In this document: in pieces, positions 16,271 to 64,000 of the stretch
Position numbering within the stretch: the first letter of the stretch is position 1
Layout of the letters: each line of letters opens with the position of its first letter
Origin: Nocardia elegans NBRC 108235
Lineage (GTDB): Bacteria > Actinomycetota > Actinomycetes > Mycobacteriales > Mycobacteriaceae
NCBI RefSeq assembly: GCF_001612845.1
Contig: NZ_BDBF01000033.1
Span: forward strand, 35,562-99,561
DNA length: 64,000 nt
Direction of reading: 5' to 3'
Program-made: the position numbers and the translations under genes
Notes under the pieces: generated by a model
Seen by the model: the letters and a program-made list of their open reading frames with translations, nothing else
What the model was told of the DNA's origin: nothing
Databases searched by the model: none

Positions 16271-16415
16271 ATCCGCAACGGCACGTGTCCGGCTGCGGCC
16301 GGACGCGTTGTCGTCGGGAATCGGGTGAGGGGTGAGTGATACTGCCGTACATGATCGTTGCGCATCATCCGGAGGATCGGCACTCGGCGTCGGGCGGTGT
16401 CGGCGGAGTGCGGGC

Positions 16416-17165
16416 ATGAACTCCGCACCGACCGCCGCCGATGTCGCGCGTGCCATGGACGAGCTGGGTGATCCCGGCCGCGCCCTCGAGTTGCGGCGGT
16501 TCTTCAAAACCGGGCCCGGGGACTACGGCGAGGGCGACGTCTTCCTCGGAGTCCCCGTGCCGCAGACCCGCAAGGTCGCGAAACAATTTTTCGCACTGCC
16601 CGTTTCGGAGATAGCTGAGCTTTTGCGGAGTCCGGTGCACGAACATCGGCTCGCCGCCTTGGTGATCGCGAACAATGCCATGGCGAAGGCGGGGAAACCG
16701 CGCACGTACGACGTTGCCGCGCAACAGGAAATCGTCGAGATGTATCTCGCGGCGGTGCGCGGCGGGCGCGTGAACAATTGGGATCTGGTCGACGTATCGG
16801 CCGAGAACATCCTCGGCCCGTGGTTACTGGAACGGCCGCGCGATCTGCTCGACGAACTGGCGCGGTCGGAATCGCTGTGGGAACGACGGGTCGCATTGCT
16901 GACGACCTTCGCATTCATCAAGGCCGGCGACGCCTCGACCACGTTCGCACTGTGCGAACGGCTGCTCGACGATCGACGCGACCTGATTCAGAAGGCGGTC
17001 GGATGGATGTTGCGGGAAGTCGGCAAACGGGTGGACCGCGCCCTGCTCACCGAATTCCTGGACCGCCGTGCCCACGATATGGGCCGCACGGCACTGAGTT
17101 ACGCCACCGAACATCTGGAACCCGAGACGCGCGCGGCCTATCGGGCGCAACGGCAAGCGCCGTAA
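16416..17165 (+). CDS. AlkD-like DNA alkylation repair protein
   Basis: 249 aa, the usual size for the HEAT-like-repeat DNA glycosylases that remove bulky or cationic N3/N7-alkylated purines. Motifs that match Bacillus AlkD are NNWDLVD (W122, D126, the catalytic Trp/Asp pair), LWERRVAL (R158 region) and GWMLREVGK (W197). The order and spacing agree with the family. The ATG at 16416 has GGAG 7 nt before it; the frame runs upstream to 16332 without similarity. No partner genes. Confidence 0.9.
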   Translation: MNSAPTAADVARAMDELGDPGRALELRRFFKTGPGDYGEGDVFLGVPVPQTRKVAKQFFALPVSEIAELLRSPVHEHRLAALVIANNAMAKAGKPRTYDVAAQQEIVEMYLAAVRGGRVNNWDLVDVSAENILGPWLLERPRDLLDELARSESLWERRVALLTTFAFIKAGDASTTFALCERLLDDRRDLIQKAVGWMLREVGKRVDRALLTEFLDRRAHDMGRTALSYATEHLEPETRAAYRAQRQAP

Positions 17166-17276
17166 GCCGGCTCGCCCACCACCCGGCGCCGCCGCCGTGC
17201 CGATACCGCGGCCGTGCACCGCGGCGGATTCCCCTGCCGCGCAGGGCCTACCGGTCGGCTGCGGCAGCGGCGGTCC

Positions 17277-18338
17277 TCAGAACTGGATCTTCAGATGATC
17301 GGTGACCGGATGCGCCTGGCACCCGAGGATGTACCCGGCTTCGATGTCCTCCGGATCGAGAATCTCCGAATTGTCCATCTCCACTTTGCCTTCCAGCACG
17401 GTGCAGGCGCAGGATCCGCATTCGCCCTCCTGGCAGGAGTACGGCACGTCCAGGCCCTTGGCGAGCATGATGTCGACCAGGGTCTGACGCCGCGGCCACT
17501 GCATGGAATGGGTCTCGCCGTCGAGTTCGACCTCCACGGTGGCCGCGTCGGCGGCGTCCTCCTCGCTGACCTCGACCGGGGCGCCGGCGGCGAACGGATC
17601 GCCGGACAGCGAATTGAAGACCTCGGCGTGGGTGCGGTTGCGCGGCACCTCCAGCTGGGCCAGGGCGTCGTGCACCCGGTCCATGAACGCCTTCGGCCCG
17701 CACATGAAGGCGCGGAAACCGGTGTACGGGGTGCACAGCGCGGCCAGTCCGTCGGCGGTGGGCAGGCCCTGCAGCGTCTCCAGCCAGTGCACCACCACGA
17801 GCCGCTGCGGATTCTTGTCGGCGAGTTCGCGCAGTTCGTCGGCGAAGATGACCGATTCCGGATCGCGGTTGGCGTAGACCAGCACGATCCGGCCGGTGCC
17901 GCGGGCGAGCGCCGATTTCAGGATCGACATCACCGGGGTGACACCGCTGCCGGCGGCGAACAGCAGCAGATCCTCGTCCAGATCCTTCGGCGTGAAGACG
18001 CCGGAAGGCGGCAGCACCTCGATCTCGTCACCGGCTTGGACGTTGTCGCACACCCAGTTCGACGCGTATCCGTCGACCGTGCGCTTCACGGTGACCTTCG
18101 GCTGCACATCGGTGTGCGGCGAGCTGGCCAGCGAATAGCAGCGCGCGACCGAACCGGTGCGCTCGCTCGGGATGCGCAGCGTCAGGAACTGGCCGGGCTG
18201 GTAGGCGAAGCGCTCGCGCAGTTCTTCGGGCACGTCGAAGACCAGCGAACAGGCGTCGGCCGTCTCGTTGACGACAGCGGCGACCCGCAGCACGGCCGAT
18301 CGTGAGCTGTGCGGTACGACGGGATCGGCGGTGGTCAT
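17277..18338 (-). CDS. kshB: KshB-like reductase of 3-ketosteroid 9alpha-hydroxylase
   Basis: Three-domain electron-transfer protein, 353 aa. The FAD-binding domain has RCYSL (66-70); the NAD-binding domain has GSGVTPVMSI (130-139) and CGP (213-215). The C-terminal plant-type [2Fe-2S] domain has C302, C307, C310 and C340 in SCQEGECGSC and LGC. Domain order and length match KshB (HmpA), which feeds electrons to the Rieske oxygenase KshA during cholesterol and steroid ring degradation. A KstR-like operator lies 38 bp before the ATG, in line with the KstR control of kshB in mycobacteria. KshA is not in the window. A related phenylacetate- or alkane-type reductase cannot be excluded. Confidence 0.85.
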   Translation of the reverse strand: MTTADPVVPHSSRSAVLRVAAVVNETADACSLVFDVPEELRERFAYQPGQFLTLRIPSERTGSVARCYSLASSPHTDVQPKVTVKRTVDGYASNWVCDNVQAGDEIEVLPPSGVFTPKDLDEDLLLFAAGSGVTPVMSILKSALARGTGRIVLVYANRDPESVIFADELRELADKNPQRLVVVHWLETLQGLPTADGLAALCTPYTGFRAFMCGPKAFMDRVHDALAQLEVPRNRTHAEVFNSLSGDPFAAGAPVEVSEEDAADAATVEVELDGETHSMQWPRRQTLVDIMLAKGLDVPYSCQEGECGSCACTVLEGKVEMDNSEILDPEDIEAGYILGCQAHPVTDHLKIQF

Positions 18339-18375
18339 GGTGTCCTCTCGGGGCCGGGCACTGGAGCGGGCAAAC

Positions 18376-18389
18376 TAGAACGTGTTCTA
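18376..18389. promoter_or_regulatory. KstR-like operator upstream of the KshB-like gene
   Basis: 14-bp palindrome TAGAACGTGTTCTA, identical in core to the one at 12607-12620 and matching TnnAACnnGTTnnA. It lies in the 53-bp gap between the TetR gene (ending 18392) and the KshB-like ATG (18338), where it can only serve the latter. Confidence 0.75.
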
Positions 18390-18391
18390 AT

Positions 18392-19030
18392 TTATGATAC
18401 GTGGCCGTCCCGCTGCCGGACAAGCTGGGCCTCGAGCCCCGCGATCAGCACATCCATACCGAAGTCGTAGGAGTATTTGCCGCGCAGATCGCCCATGTGC
18501 TTGACGGCCCGCTCGACGGCTTCGGGAAGCGGCATGTCGACCAGCGCGGATCGGTCCCGCGGATTGACCCGGGCGCGGCCGAACAGATACGTGTGAATGG
18601 TGGCATAGGCGGCGAGCACATTGCGATCGTCGAAGCCCGCATCGGACAGGATTTCCATCACAGCGGCGATCAGATCGAGCTGTTTGCCCAGCGTCTGTTC
18701 GATCAGCACATCGCCGAGGCCCGGATGTTTGCGCAGCTTCTCGTCGATCTGATCGATGAGTTCGCGCAGGCGCTGCTGCCAGGTGCCGAATTCCGGCGGT
18801 GGGGTCCGCACGCCGGTCAGGGCCGCGCTGGCCACCAGATCCAGCAGTTCGCGCTTGTCGGCGACGTAGTAGTAGGGCGCCATCGGCGAGACGCCTAGTT
18901 CGCGGGAGAGCCGGCGCATCGACAGCTTCTCCACGCCGTCGGCGCGCACCACACGCAATGCGGCCTCGACTATCTCGGCTTCCGAGAGTGTGTTGCCGCC
19001 CCCGCTCGTCTGCATCCGTCCGACTCCCAT
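18392..19030 (-). CDS. TetR-family regulator next to the KshB-like gene
   Basis: 212 aa. The helix-turn-helix is clear: LSEAEIVEAALRVVRADG, then LSMRRLSRELGVSPMAPYYYV. A TetR_C-type effector domain follows. It is not KstR itself: the sequence and HTH differ from KstR proteins. It lies directly upstream of the KshB-like gene on the same strand. Two starts are possible: the ATG at 19030 (GAGG ahead) and an in-frame ATG at 19015 (GGGAG ahead). Confidence 0.87.
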   Translation of the reverse strand: MGVGRMQTSGGGNTLSEAEIVEAALRVVRADGVEKLSMRRLSRELGVSPMAPYYYVADKRELLDLVASAALTGVRTPPPEFGTWQQRLRELIDQIDEKLRKHPGLGDVLIEQTLGKQLDLIAAVMEILSDAGFDDRNVLAAYATIHTYLFGRARVNPRDRSALVDMPLPEAVERAVKHMGDLRGKYSYDFGMDVLIAGLEAQLVRQRDGHVS

Positions 19031-19034
19031 GCCA

Positions 19035-19115
19035 CCTCTAGACCTGCGCAGCCCGCCCGACGGCCACCCGTCATCTGCTGTTCAATGTGCTTGCCTTCCG
19101 CAGTCTAGAGTGCGC
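19035..19115. promoter_or_regulatory. Inverted pair of TCTAGA boxes upstream of the TetR gene
   Basis: CTCTAGACCTGC (19036-19047) and its near inverse GCAGTCTAGAG (19100-19110) face each other about 52 bp apart, both around TCTAGA. The position just upstream of the TetR start suggests autoregulation by looping or two dimers. Short motif, so chance is possible. Confidence 0.3.
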
Positions 19116-19375
19116 GTTCGTGGTCGCGGCCCGGTACGTGGAGGAGATCGGCGCACGCGGCGACGCCGCATCTCATGCGGTAGTAGCCGGAGATGAACTA
19201 TCGCGTCCCACGCGGAATCTCGTTGATCATGAAGTGAATGTTGCCGTGCGATAGCCAGATAGCGTCGATGGTCATTGACACACACGCAACGCCGGAGCCG
19301 GTGGGTTGCCGCCGGATTCGTATCGAATTCGGTCCGTTTTTTTCGACACGGGATGCCCGGAGGGCGGTTAGCGCA
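19116..19375. other. Intergenic region, no gene identified
   Basis: Part of the 358-bp gap between the divergent TetR and glycosyltransferase genes. I looked for a mycofactocin precursor (short peptide ending CGVY) and found none on either strand. An AT-rich patch with a seven-T run lies around 19336-19343. Confidence 0.5.
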
Positions 19376-19388
19376 TAGCATTCTTGGA
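19376..19388 (+). promoter_or_regulatory. Putative -10 of a leaderless glycosyltransferase transcript
   Basis: TAGCAT (19376-19381) fits the actinobacterial TAnnnT -10 and lies seven bases before the ATG at 19389. Transcription would then start at or near the ATG, giving a leaderless mRNA. This agrees with the absence of a good ribosome-binding site. Confidence 0.35.
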
Positions 19389-20786
19389 ATGCGCCATGAT
19401 CGACTGCCCAACGGGTTCGGGGTGCGAATCGATCCTCGGGTGCGCACCTATTCCGGTGGACGGCTCTTGGTCGGTGGCTCGCCGACGAGGTTGCTGAAAC
19501 TTGCTCCGGAAGCGGCCGCCCTGATCGGTGACGGGTATCTCGAAGTGACGGATCCCCAGTCCGCGGTGGTTGCCAGACGGCTGCTCGACTCCGGGGTGGC
19601 CAACCCGCGTCCGCGCCTGCTTCCTTCCCCCGAGGAGGTCACGGTCGTGGTGCCGCATTGCAACGACGCCGCCGGATTGCAGCGGCTGCTCTCGACCTTG
19701 CGCGGGCACAGCGTGGTGGTCGTGGACGACGGTTCGGACCGGCCGGTTCGGATTCCGCGCACCGGTGGGCGTTGCCGCGTCACCGTGCTCCGCCACGATG
19801 TACGCCAGGGCGTGGTCGCCGCGCGCAATGCCGGACTGCGGGCGGCGACAACGGAATTCGTCGCATTCCTGGATTCCGATGTGGTGCCCCGCGCGGGCTG
19901 GCTGGAGGTCATGCTCGGCCATTTCAGCGATCCCGAGGTCGCTTTGGTCGCGCCCCGCATCGTGGCGCGCGAGCCGGATGCCAGTGTGCTGGGCCGCTAC
20001 GAGAGCGCGCGGTCGTCCCTGGATTTCGGCCGCCGGGAAACCGCGGTCAGTTCGCGCGGCTCGGTGTCGTACGCGCCGGGCGCGGCCCTGCTGGTGCGGC
20101 GGCACGCCCTGCTGGCCGAGGGCGGATTCGACGAGCAGATGCGCTCGGCCGCCGATATAGATCTGTGCTGGCGACTCGAGCGCGCCGGCTGGCGGTTGCG
20201 CTACGAGCCCGCCGCGCACGTCGCCTGCGATCAACCGGCCTCGTTCGGAAAGTGGTTCGGGCGCAAGGTTTCTCACGGCGCCGCCGCGGCGCCGCTGGCC
20301 AGGCGCCACGCCGGGATGGTCGCCCCGCTGTCGGTGCCGTTCTGGACCGTCGCCGCGACCGCGCTGCTTGCCACCGCCTCGCGGGCCGGAATCCTGGGCG
20401 GACTCGCCACGCTGCTCGCCGCGCTGATCCGGCTGCGGCGGGTGTTCGCCGAACTCGACAATCCGACGCGGGTGGCGGCCATCCATCTGGCCCGCGGATT
20501 CTCCGCCGGGGTGTGGCGGATCGTCTCGGCGCTGTGCCGGCACTACTGGCCGGTGACCGTGCTGGCGATGATCGCCTCCCGGCGCATCCGCCGGCTCGCG
20601 GTCGCGCTGGCGATCGCCGACGGACTGGCCGACTGGTTCACCCACCGCGATGCCGGCGGCCTGGATCCGGTGCGGTATCTGATGTGCAAGCGGCTCGACG
20701 ACCTCGCCTACGGGACCGGCCTCTGGTCGGGTGCGCTGCGTGCTCGCAACGTGGCCGCGCTGCGCCCGGCCGTTCCGCGGCATTGA
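19389..20786 (+). CDS. mftF: MftF-like glycosyltransferase (mycofactocin type)
   Basis: 465 aa, the usual MftF length. MftF is a GT2-family enzyme that adds glucose units to the peptide-derived redox cofactor mycofactocin. The opening (MRHDRLPNGFGVRIDPRVRT, then GGSPTRLLKL) is typical of MftF. The GT2 core shows VTVVVPHCNDAAGLQ, VVVDDG (nucleotide binding), FLDSDV (the metal-binding DxD-like motif) and a C-terminal hydrophobic part with about two membrane segments. The ATG at 19389 is chosen because it starts the conserved MRHDRLP; longer starts are unsupported. None of mftA-E is in the window, so it is either an orphan copy or a relative with another acceptor. Confidence 0.78.
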   Translation: MRHDRLPNGFGVRIDPRVRTYSGGRLLVGGSPTRLLKLAPEAAALIGDGYLEVTDPQSAVVARRLLDSGVANPRPRLLPSPEEVTVVVPHCNDAAGLQRLLSTLRGHSVVVVDDGSDRPVRIPRTGGRCRVTVLRHDVRQGVVAARNAGLRAATTEFVAFLDSDVVPRAGWLEVMLGHFSDPEVALVAPRIVAREPDASVLGRYESARSSLDFGRRETAVSSRGSVSYAPGAALLVRRHALLAEGGFDEQMRSAADIDLCWRLERAGWRLRYEPAAHVACDQPASFGKWFGRKVSHGAAAAPLARRHAGMVAPLSVPFWTVAATALLATASRAGILGGLATLLAALIRLRRVFAELDNPTRVAAIHLARGFSAGVWRIVSALCRHYWPVTVLAMIASRRIRRLAVALAIADGLADWFTHRDAGGLDPVRYLMCKRLDDLAYGTGLWSGALRARNVAALRPAVPRH

Positions 20787-20933
20787 TGGCCGGGGTCACA
20801 GTTGGCCCCGATATGCCGTCTACCTCACATTTCGCCGCGATCCGATACTGGTGTGACCTGTCGGACAAACCGTATGCTTCGCCCATGCCCTTCCTGACCC
20901 GCCGGTACAGTGTGGGACGGGAAAGAAAGGCAA

Positions 20934-22307
20934 ATGGTCAGCAATCTCACAGGCGATAACCGTCCCGAGGGCAGGGTCGAGCCCGGGACACAGCTCGGTG
21001 CGCTGGAAGCCTATGCCGCTCAGGCCCACGGTTACCTCAGCGTCGGGGGTGATCAGCTCAATCAGCTGCCCGGATTGCTGCGTCCGCTGGTTCTGGAGTC
21101 TTGGCTGCGCAGTCTGCGCGGCGGGGTCGACCCCATGGACGTACTCGACGGCCGCGGTCTGCGAGGTGCCGATCTGCAGCGCTACCGCGACAACCATCCG
21201 ATTGCCGCGGTGATGCCACTGGTCGACAAGTTGCTGCTGCAGGACGCCACCGGCATCGGCCTGATCGTGGTCGTCGCTGACCAGTTCGGCCGGGTGCTGT
21301 CGGTGCACGGCAATCCCGACCGGGTCGAGGCCGCCGCCGAGGTCGGCCTGCGCGAGGGCGACGATCTGTCCGAACGCCGCATCGGCACGAACGCGGTCGG
21401 ACTGGTGGTCCGCACCGGGCGCGCCACCTGGATCCACGGGCCCGAACACTTTCTGCACCGGATGCATCAGCTCACCGGGGCGGCCGCGCCCGTCCACGAT
21501 CCGGACGGCCGGTTGGTCGGCGTGCTGATGATCGCCGGCGGCGTGCGCGTCGCGCGCCCGGAGATTCTGGCATTGGTGAAGGCGGCCGCGACCGCGGCGG
21601 AAATGGATCTGGTGCTCGCGGCCGTGCGCACCGAACAACGAGGCGCGGATCGCCGTGCGCCCGTGGGTCATTCGACGCCGCCGCGGACCGCCGGCCGACT
21701 GGCGCTGGAGGTGCTGGGGCTGGGCCAGCCGCAGTTGTCGGTCGACGGCGAGCGCATCGCGTTGTCGCAGCGGCATGCCGAGATCCTGCTGCTGCTGGCC
21801 GAACATGCCGAAGGTCTGTCCGCCGATCATCTGGCGTTGCTGCTCGACGACACCGACCTCGACAACGCCACCATCCGCGCCGCCATGTCGCGGCTGCGCT
21901 CGGTGGTCGGCCCGGACGTCTTCGGCTCGCGGCCGTATCGGTTGCGGGTGCCGGTGTCCACGGATGTGGAGGCGCTGCGCGCGGCACTGGACTCCGGTGA
22001 TGTCCACAGTGCGGTCCGCCATTACACCGGACCGGTGCTGCCCCGTTCGACCGCTCCCGGAGTTATAGACATTCGCGATGAATTGCGGGTGCGGCTACGG
22101 ACCGCAGTGTTACGTTCCGGTGACGCGGCCGTGCTGAGCCGTTGGACCTCGGGAGCCGAGGGGCGTGACGATGCCGCCGCATGGGTGGCCTATCGAGCCA
22201 CCGCCGACCGCGATTCCGCCCTGTATGCCCAGATCGAGGCCAAAATTCGGGTACTCGACCGGCGGATGGGCGCCGATGCAACGCAGATGCAACGTTTCGG
22301 CTCGTAG
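20934..22307 (+). CDS. GAF-domain and winged-helix transcription regulator
   Basis: 457 aa. Residues about 90-210 form a GAF-like sensor domain (for example ATGIGLIVVVADQFGRVLSV and the RIGTNAVGLVVRTG motif shared with AcoR/FhlA-type regulators). The C-terminal part (about 250-345) looks like a DNA-binding winged-helix domain (IALSQRHAEILLLLAEHAEG). There is no sigma-54 AAA+ domain. ATG at 20934 with AAAGG ahead. It is the gene directly upstream of the NRPS genes on the same strand, 451 bp away, and is the best local candidate for their regulator, but that is positional inference only. Confidence 0.75.
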   Translation: MVSNLTGDNRPEGRVEPGTQLGALEAYAAQAHGYLSVGGDQLNQLPGLLRPLVLESWLRSLRGGVDPMDVLDGRGLRGADLQRYRDNHPIAAVMPLVDKLLLQDATGIGLIVVVADQFGRVLSVHGNPDRVEAAAEVGLREGDDLSERRIGTNAVGLVVRTGRATWIHGPEHFLHRMHQLTGAAAPVHDPDGRLVGVLMIAGGVRVARPEILALVKAAATAAEMDLVLAAVRTEQRGADRRAPVGHSTPPRTAGRLALEVLGLGQPQLSVDGERIALSQRHAEILLLLAEHAEGLSADHLALLLDDTDLDNATIRAAMSRLRSVVGPDVFGSRPYRLRVPVSTDVEALRAALDSGDVHSAVRHYTGPVLPRSTAPGVIDIRDELRVRLRTAVLRSGDAAVLSRWTSGAEGRDDAAAWVAYRATADRDSALYAQIEAKIRVLDRRMGADATQMQRFGS

Positions 22308-22758
22308 GCTCCGCGTCTGAAAGTGTCCTGACTCACACAAACAGGTCACAGTGTGGTTTCGGGCACATCTCTGCCCCGAGATCGACCGAATTGGACGCTA
22401 GTCCGAGTTTTTTTGAAGGAACTGATTCCTTTTTATTAGTCTTCGGCCTAGTGTTCGCTGCATGAACGGTGGCGCGAGTCGCCACCGGCCGATGCAGGAG
22501 ATGAGGCCGCGGGAGCTCGGGGCCGCGATGTTGGAGGAAGTCGAGTTCGAGGATGAGTTGGTGACCGCACCGGTTCACCGAAATTACTGAGACACAAACC
22601 ATTTCGCTCTTTCACACCTTCGCGATCGCGTGAGGTGTATTCGCCGAACCATCCGTGGCAAAGCCAGGGTCCGCGTCGTCGCGCGGTGCCCGGGGCTTAT
22701 TTCGTGCTGCCCGAAAATCGTTCGGTCGCTGGGTATTTCGTCAAACGAGGAGGCTCTG
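22308..22758 (+). promoter_or_regulatory. Upstream region of the NRPS genes
   Basis: 451-bp gap with an unusually AT-rich centre. At 22408-22436 a seven-T run, an inverted repeat AAGGAA (22416-22421) / TTCCTT (22426-22431) and a second T-run follow each other; GGAC/GTCC (22393-22404) is a short repeat before it. This may terminate the regulator transcript or hold an operator and promoter for the NRPS genes. A strong GAGGAGG (22747-22753) lies 5 nt before the NRPS GTG. A possible 42-codon frame lies in the middle. Confidence 0.4.
22462..22590 (+). CDS. Possible small peptide ORF upstream of the NRPS (42 aa)
   Basis: ATG at 22462 to TGA at 22588-22590. The frame has about 80% G or C in third positions and encodes a basic N-terminal half and an acidic run LEEVEFEDELV near the end, finishing PVHRNY. 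No clear ribosome-binding site precedes it. It may be a leader peptide, or a chance frame in GC-rich DNA. No family recognised. Confidence 0.2.
   Translation: MNGGASRHRPMQEMRPRELGAAMLEEVEFEDELVTAPVHRNY

Positions 22759-64000
<41,242 letters not shown>

Noticed and set aside
18392..19030. TetR protein being KstR itself
   Set aside because: The helix-turn-helix and overall sequence do not resemble KstR, despite the KstR-like box beside it.
19031..19388. Hidden mycofactocin precursor gene (mftA)
   Set aside because: No short frame ending in the CGVY-type core was found on either strand.
22393..22404. GGAC/GTCC with the following T-run as an intrinsic terminator
   Set aside because: The stem is only 4 bp, too weak for a confident call; it is mentioned only within the upstream region.
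22630..22758. Longer start for the first NRPS
   Set aside because: The extra 43 residues are Arg/Cys-rich and unlike NRPS sequence, and the GAGGAGG at 22747-22753 points to the GTG at 22759.

Overview
The window is high-GC actinobacterial DNA. It most likely comes from a mycolic-acid actinomycete such as Nocardia or a relative; this is inferred from gene content and no marker proves the genus. Supporting signs are a standard rpsL-rpsG-fusA-tuf block, tandem DUF3558-type lipoproteins, KstR-type operators beside a KshB-like reductase, a mycofactocin-type glycosyltransferase and giant non-ribosomal peptide synthetases (NRPSs).

Positions 1-3000 hold a two-component system (histidine kinase open at the left edge, LuxR-type response regulator) and two lipoprotein genes. 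Positions 3000-7960 are the str block: S12, S7, EF-G and EF-Tu. It has strong inverted repeats in both long spacers and a terminator shared with the convergent gene that follows. Positions 7970-22300 are a mixed housekeeping and accessory stretch: a long low-complexity protein, a cupin, three TetR regulators, the remnant of an MFS exporter, an SPW membrane protein, two flavin-dependent electron-transfer reductases (each with a KstR-like box), a glutamate-racemase-like protein, a Pro/Ala-tailed membrane protein, an AlkD-like DNA glycosylase, an orphan MftF-like glycosyltransferase and a GAF/winged-helix regulator.

From 22759 to the right edge the sequence is an NRPS assembly line on the + strand in two overlapping genes. 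The first encodes 5885 residues. The second is open for at least 7861 residues and runs off the window. Together they hold 13 C domains, 13 A domains (the last cut by the edge) and 12 T domains. Reading the specificity residues by eye gives Ser at modules 1, 3, 6, 9 and 10 and Thr at module 4; the other seven codes I could not assign. The first C domain resembles that of EntF, so the peptide is probably N-acylated on Ser1 by a carrier-bound acid. No epimerisation, thioesterase or MbtH-like partner is seen in the window.

The most unusual observation is the junction between the two NRPS proteins. Module 6 is split between its C domain (end of protein 1) and its A domain (start of protein 2). 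The two ends carry matching ~80-residue segments that resemble the first part of an A domain. They align to each other without gaps and could be a docking pair that I do not recognise as a described class.
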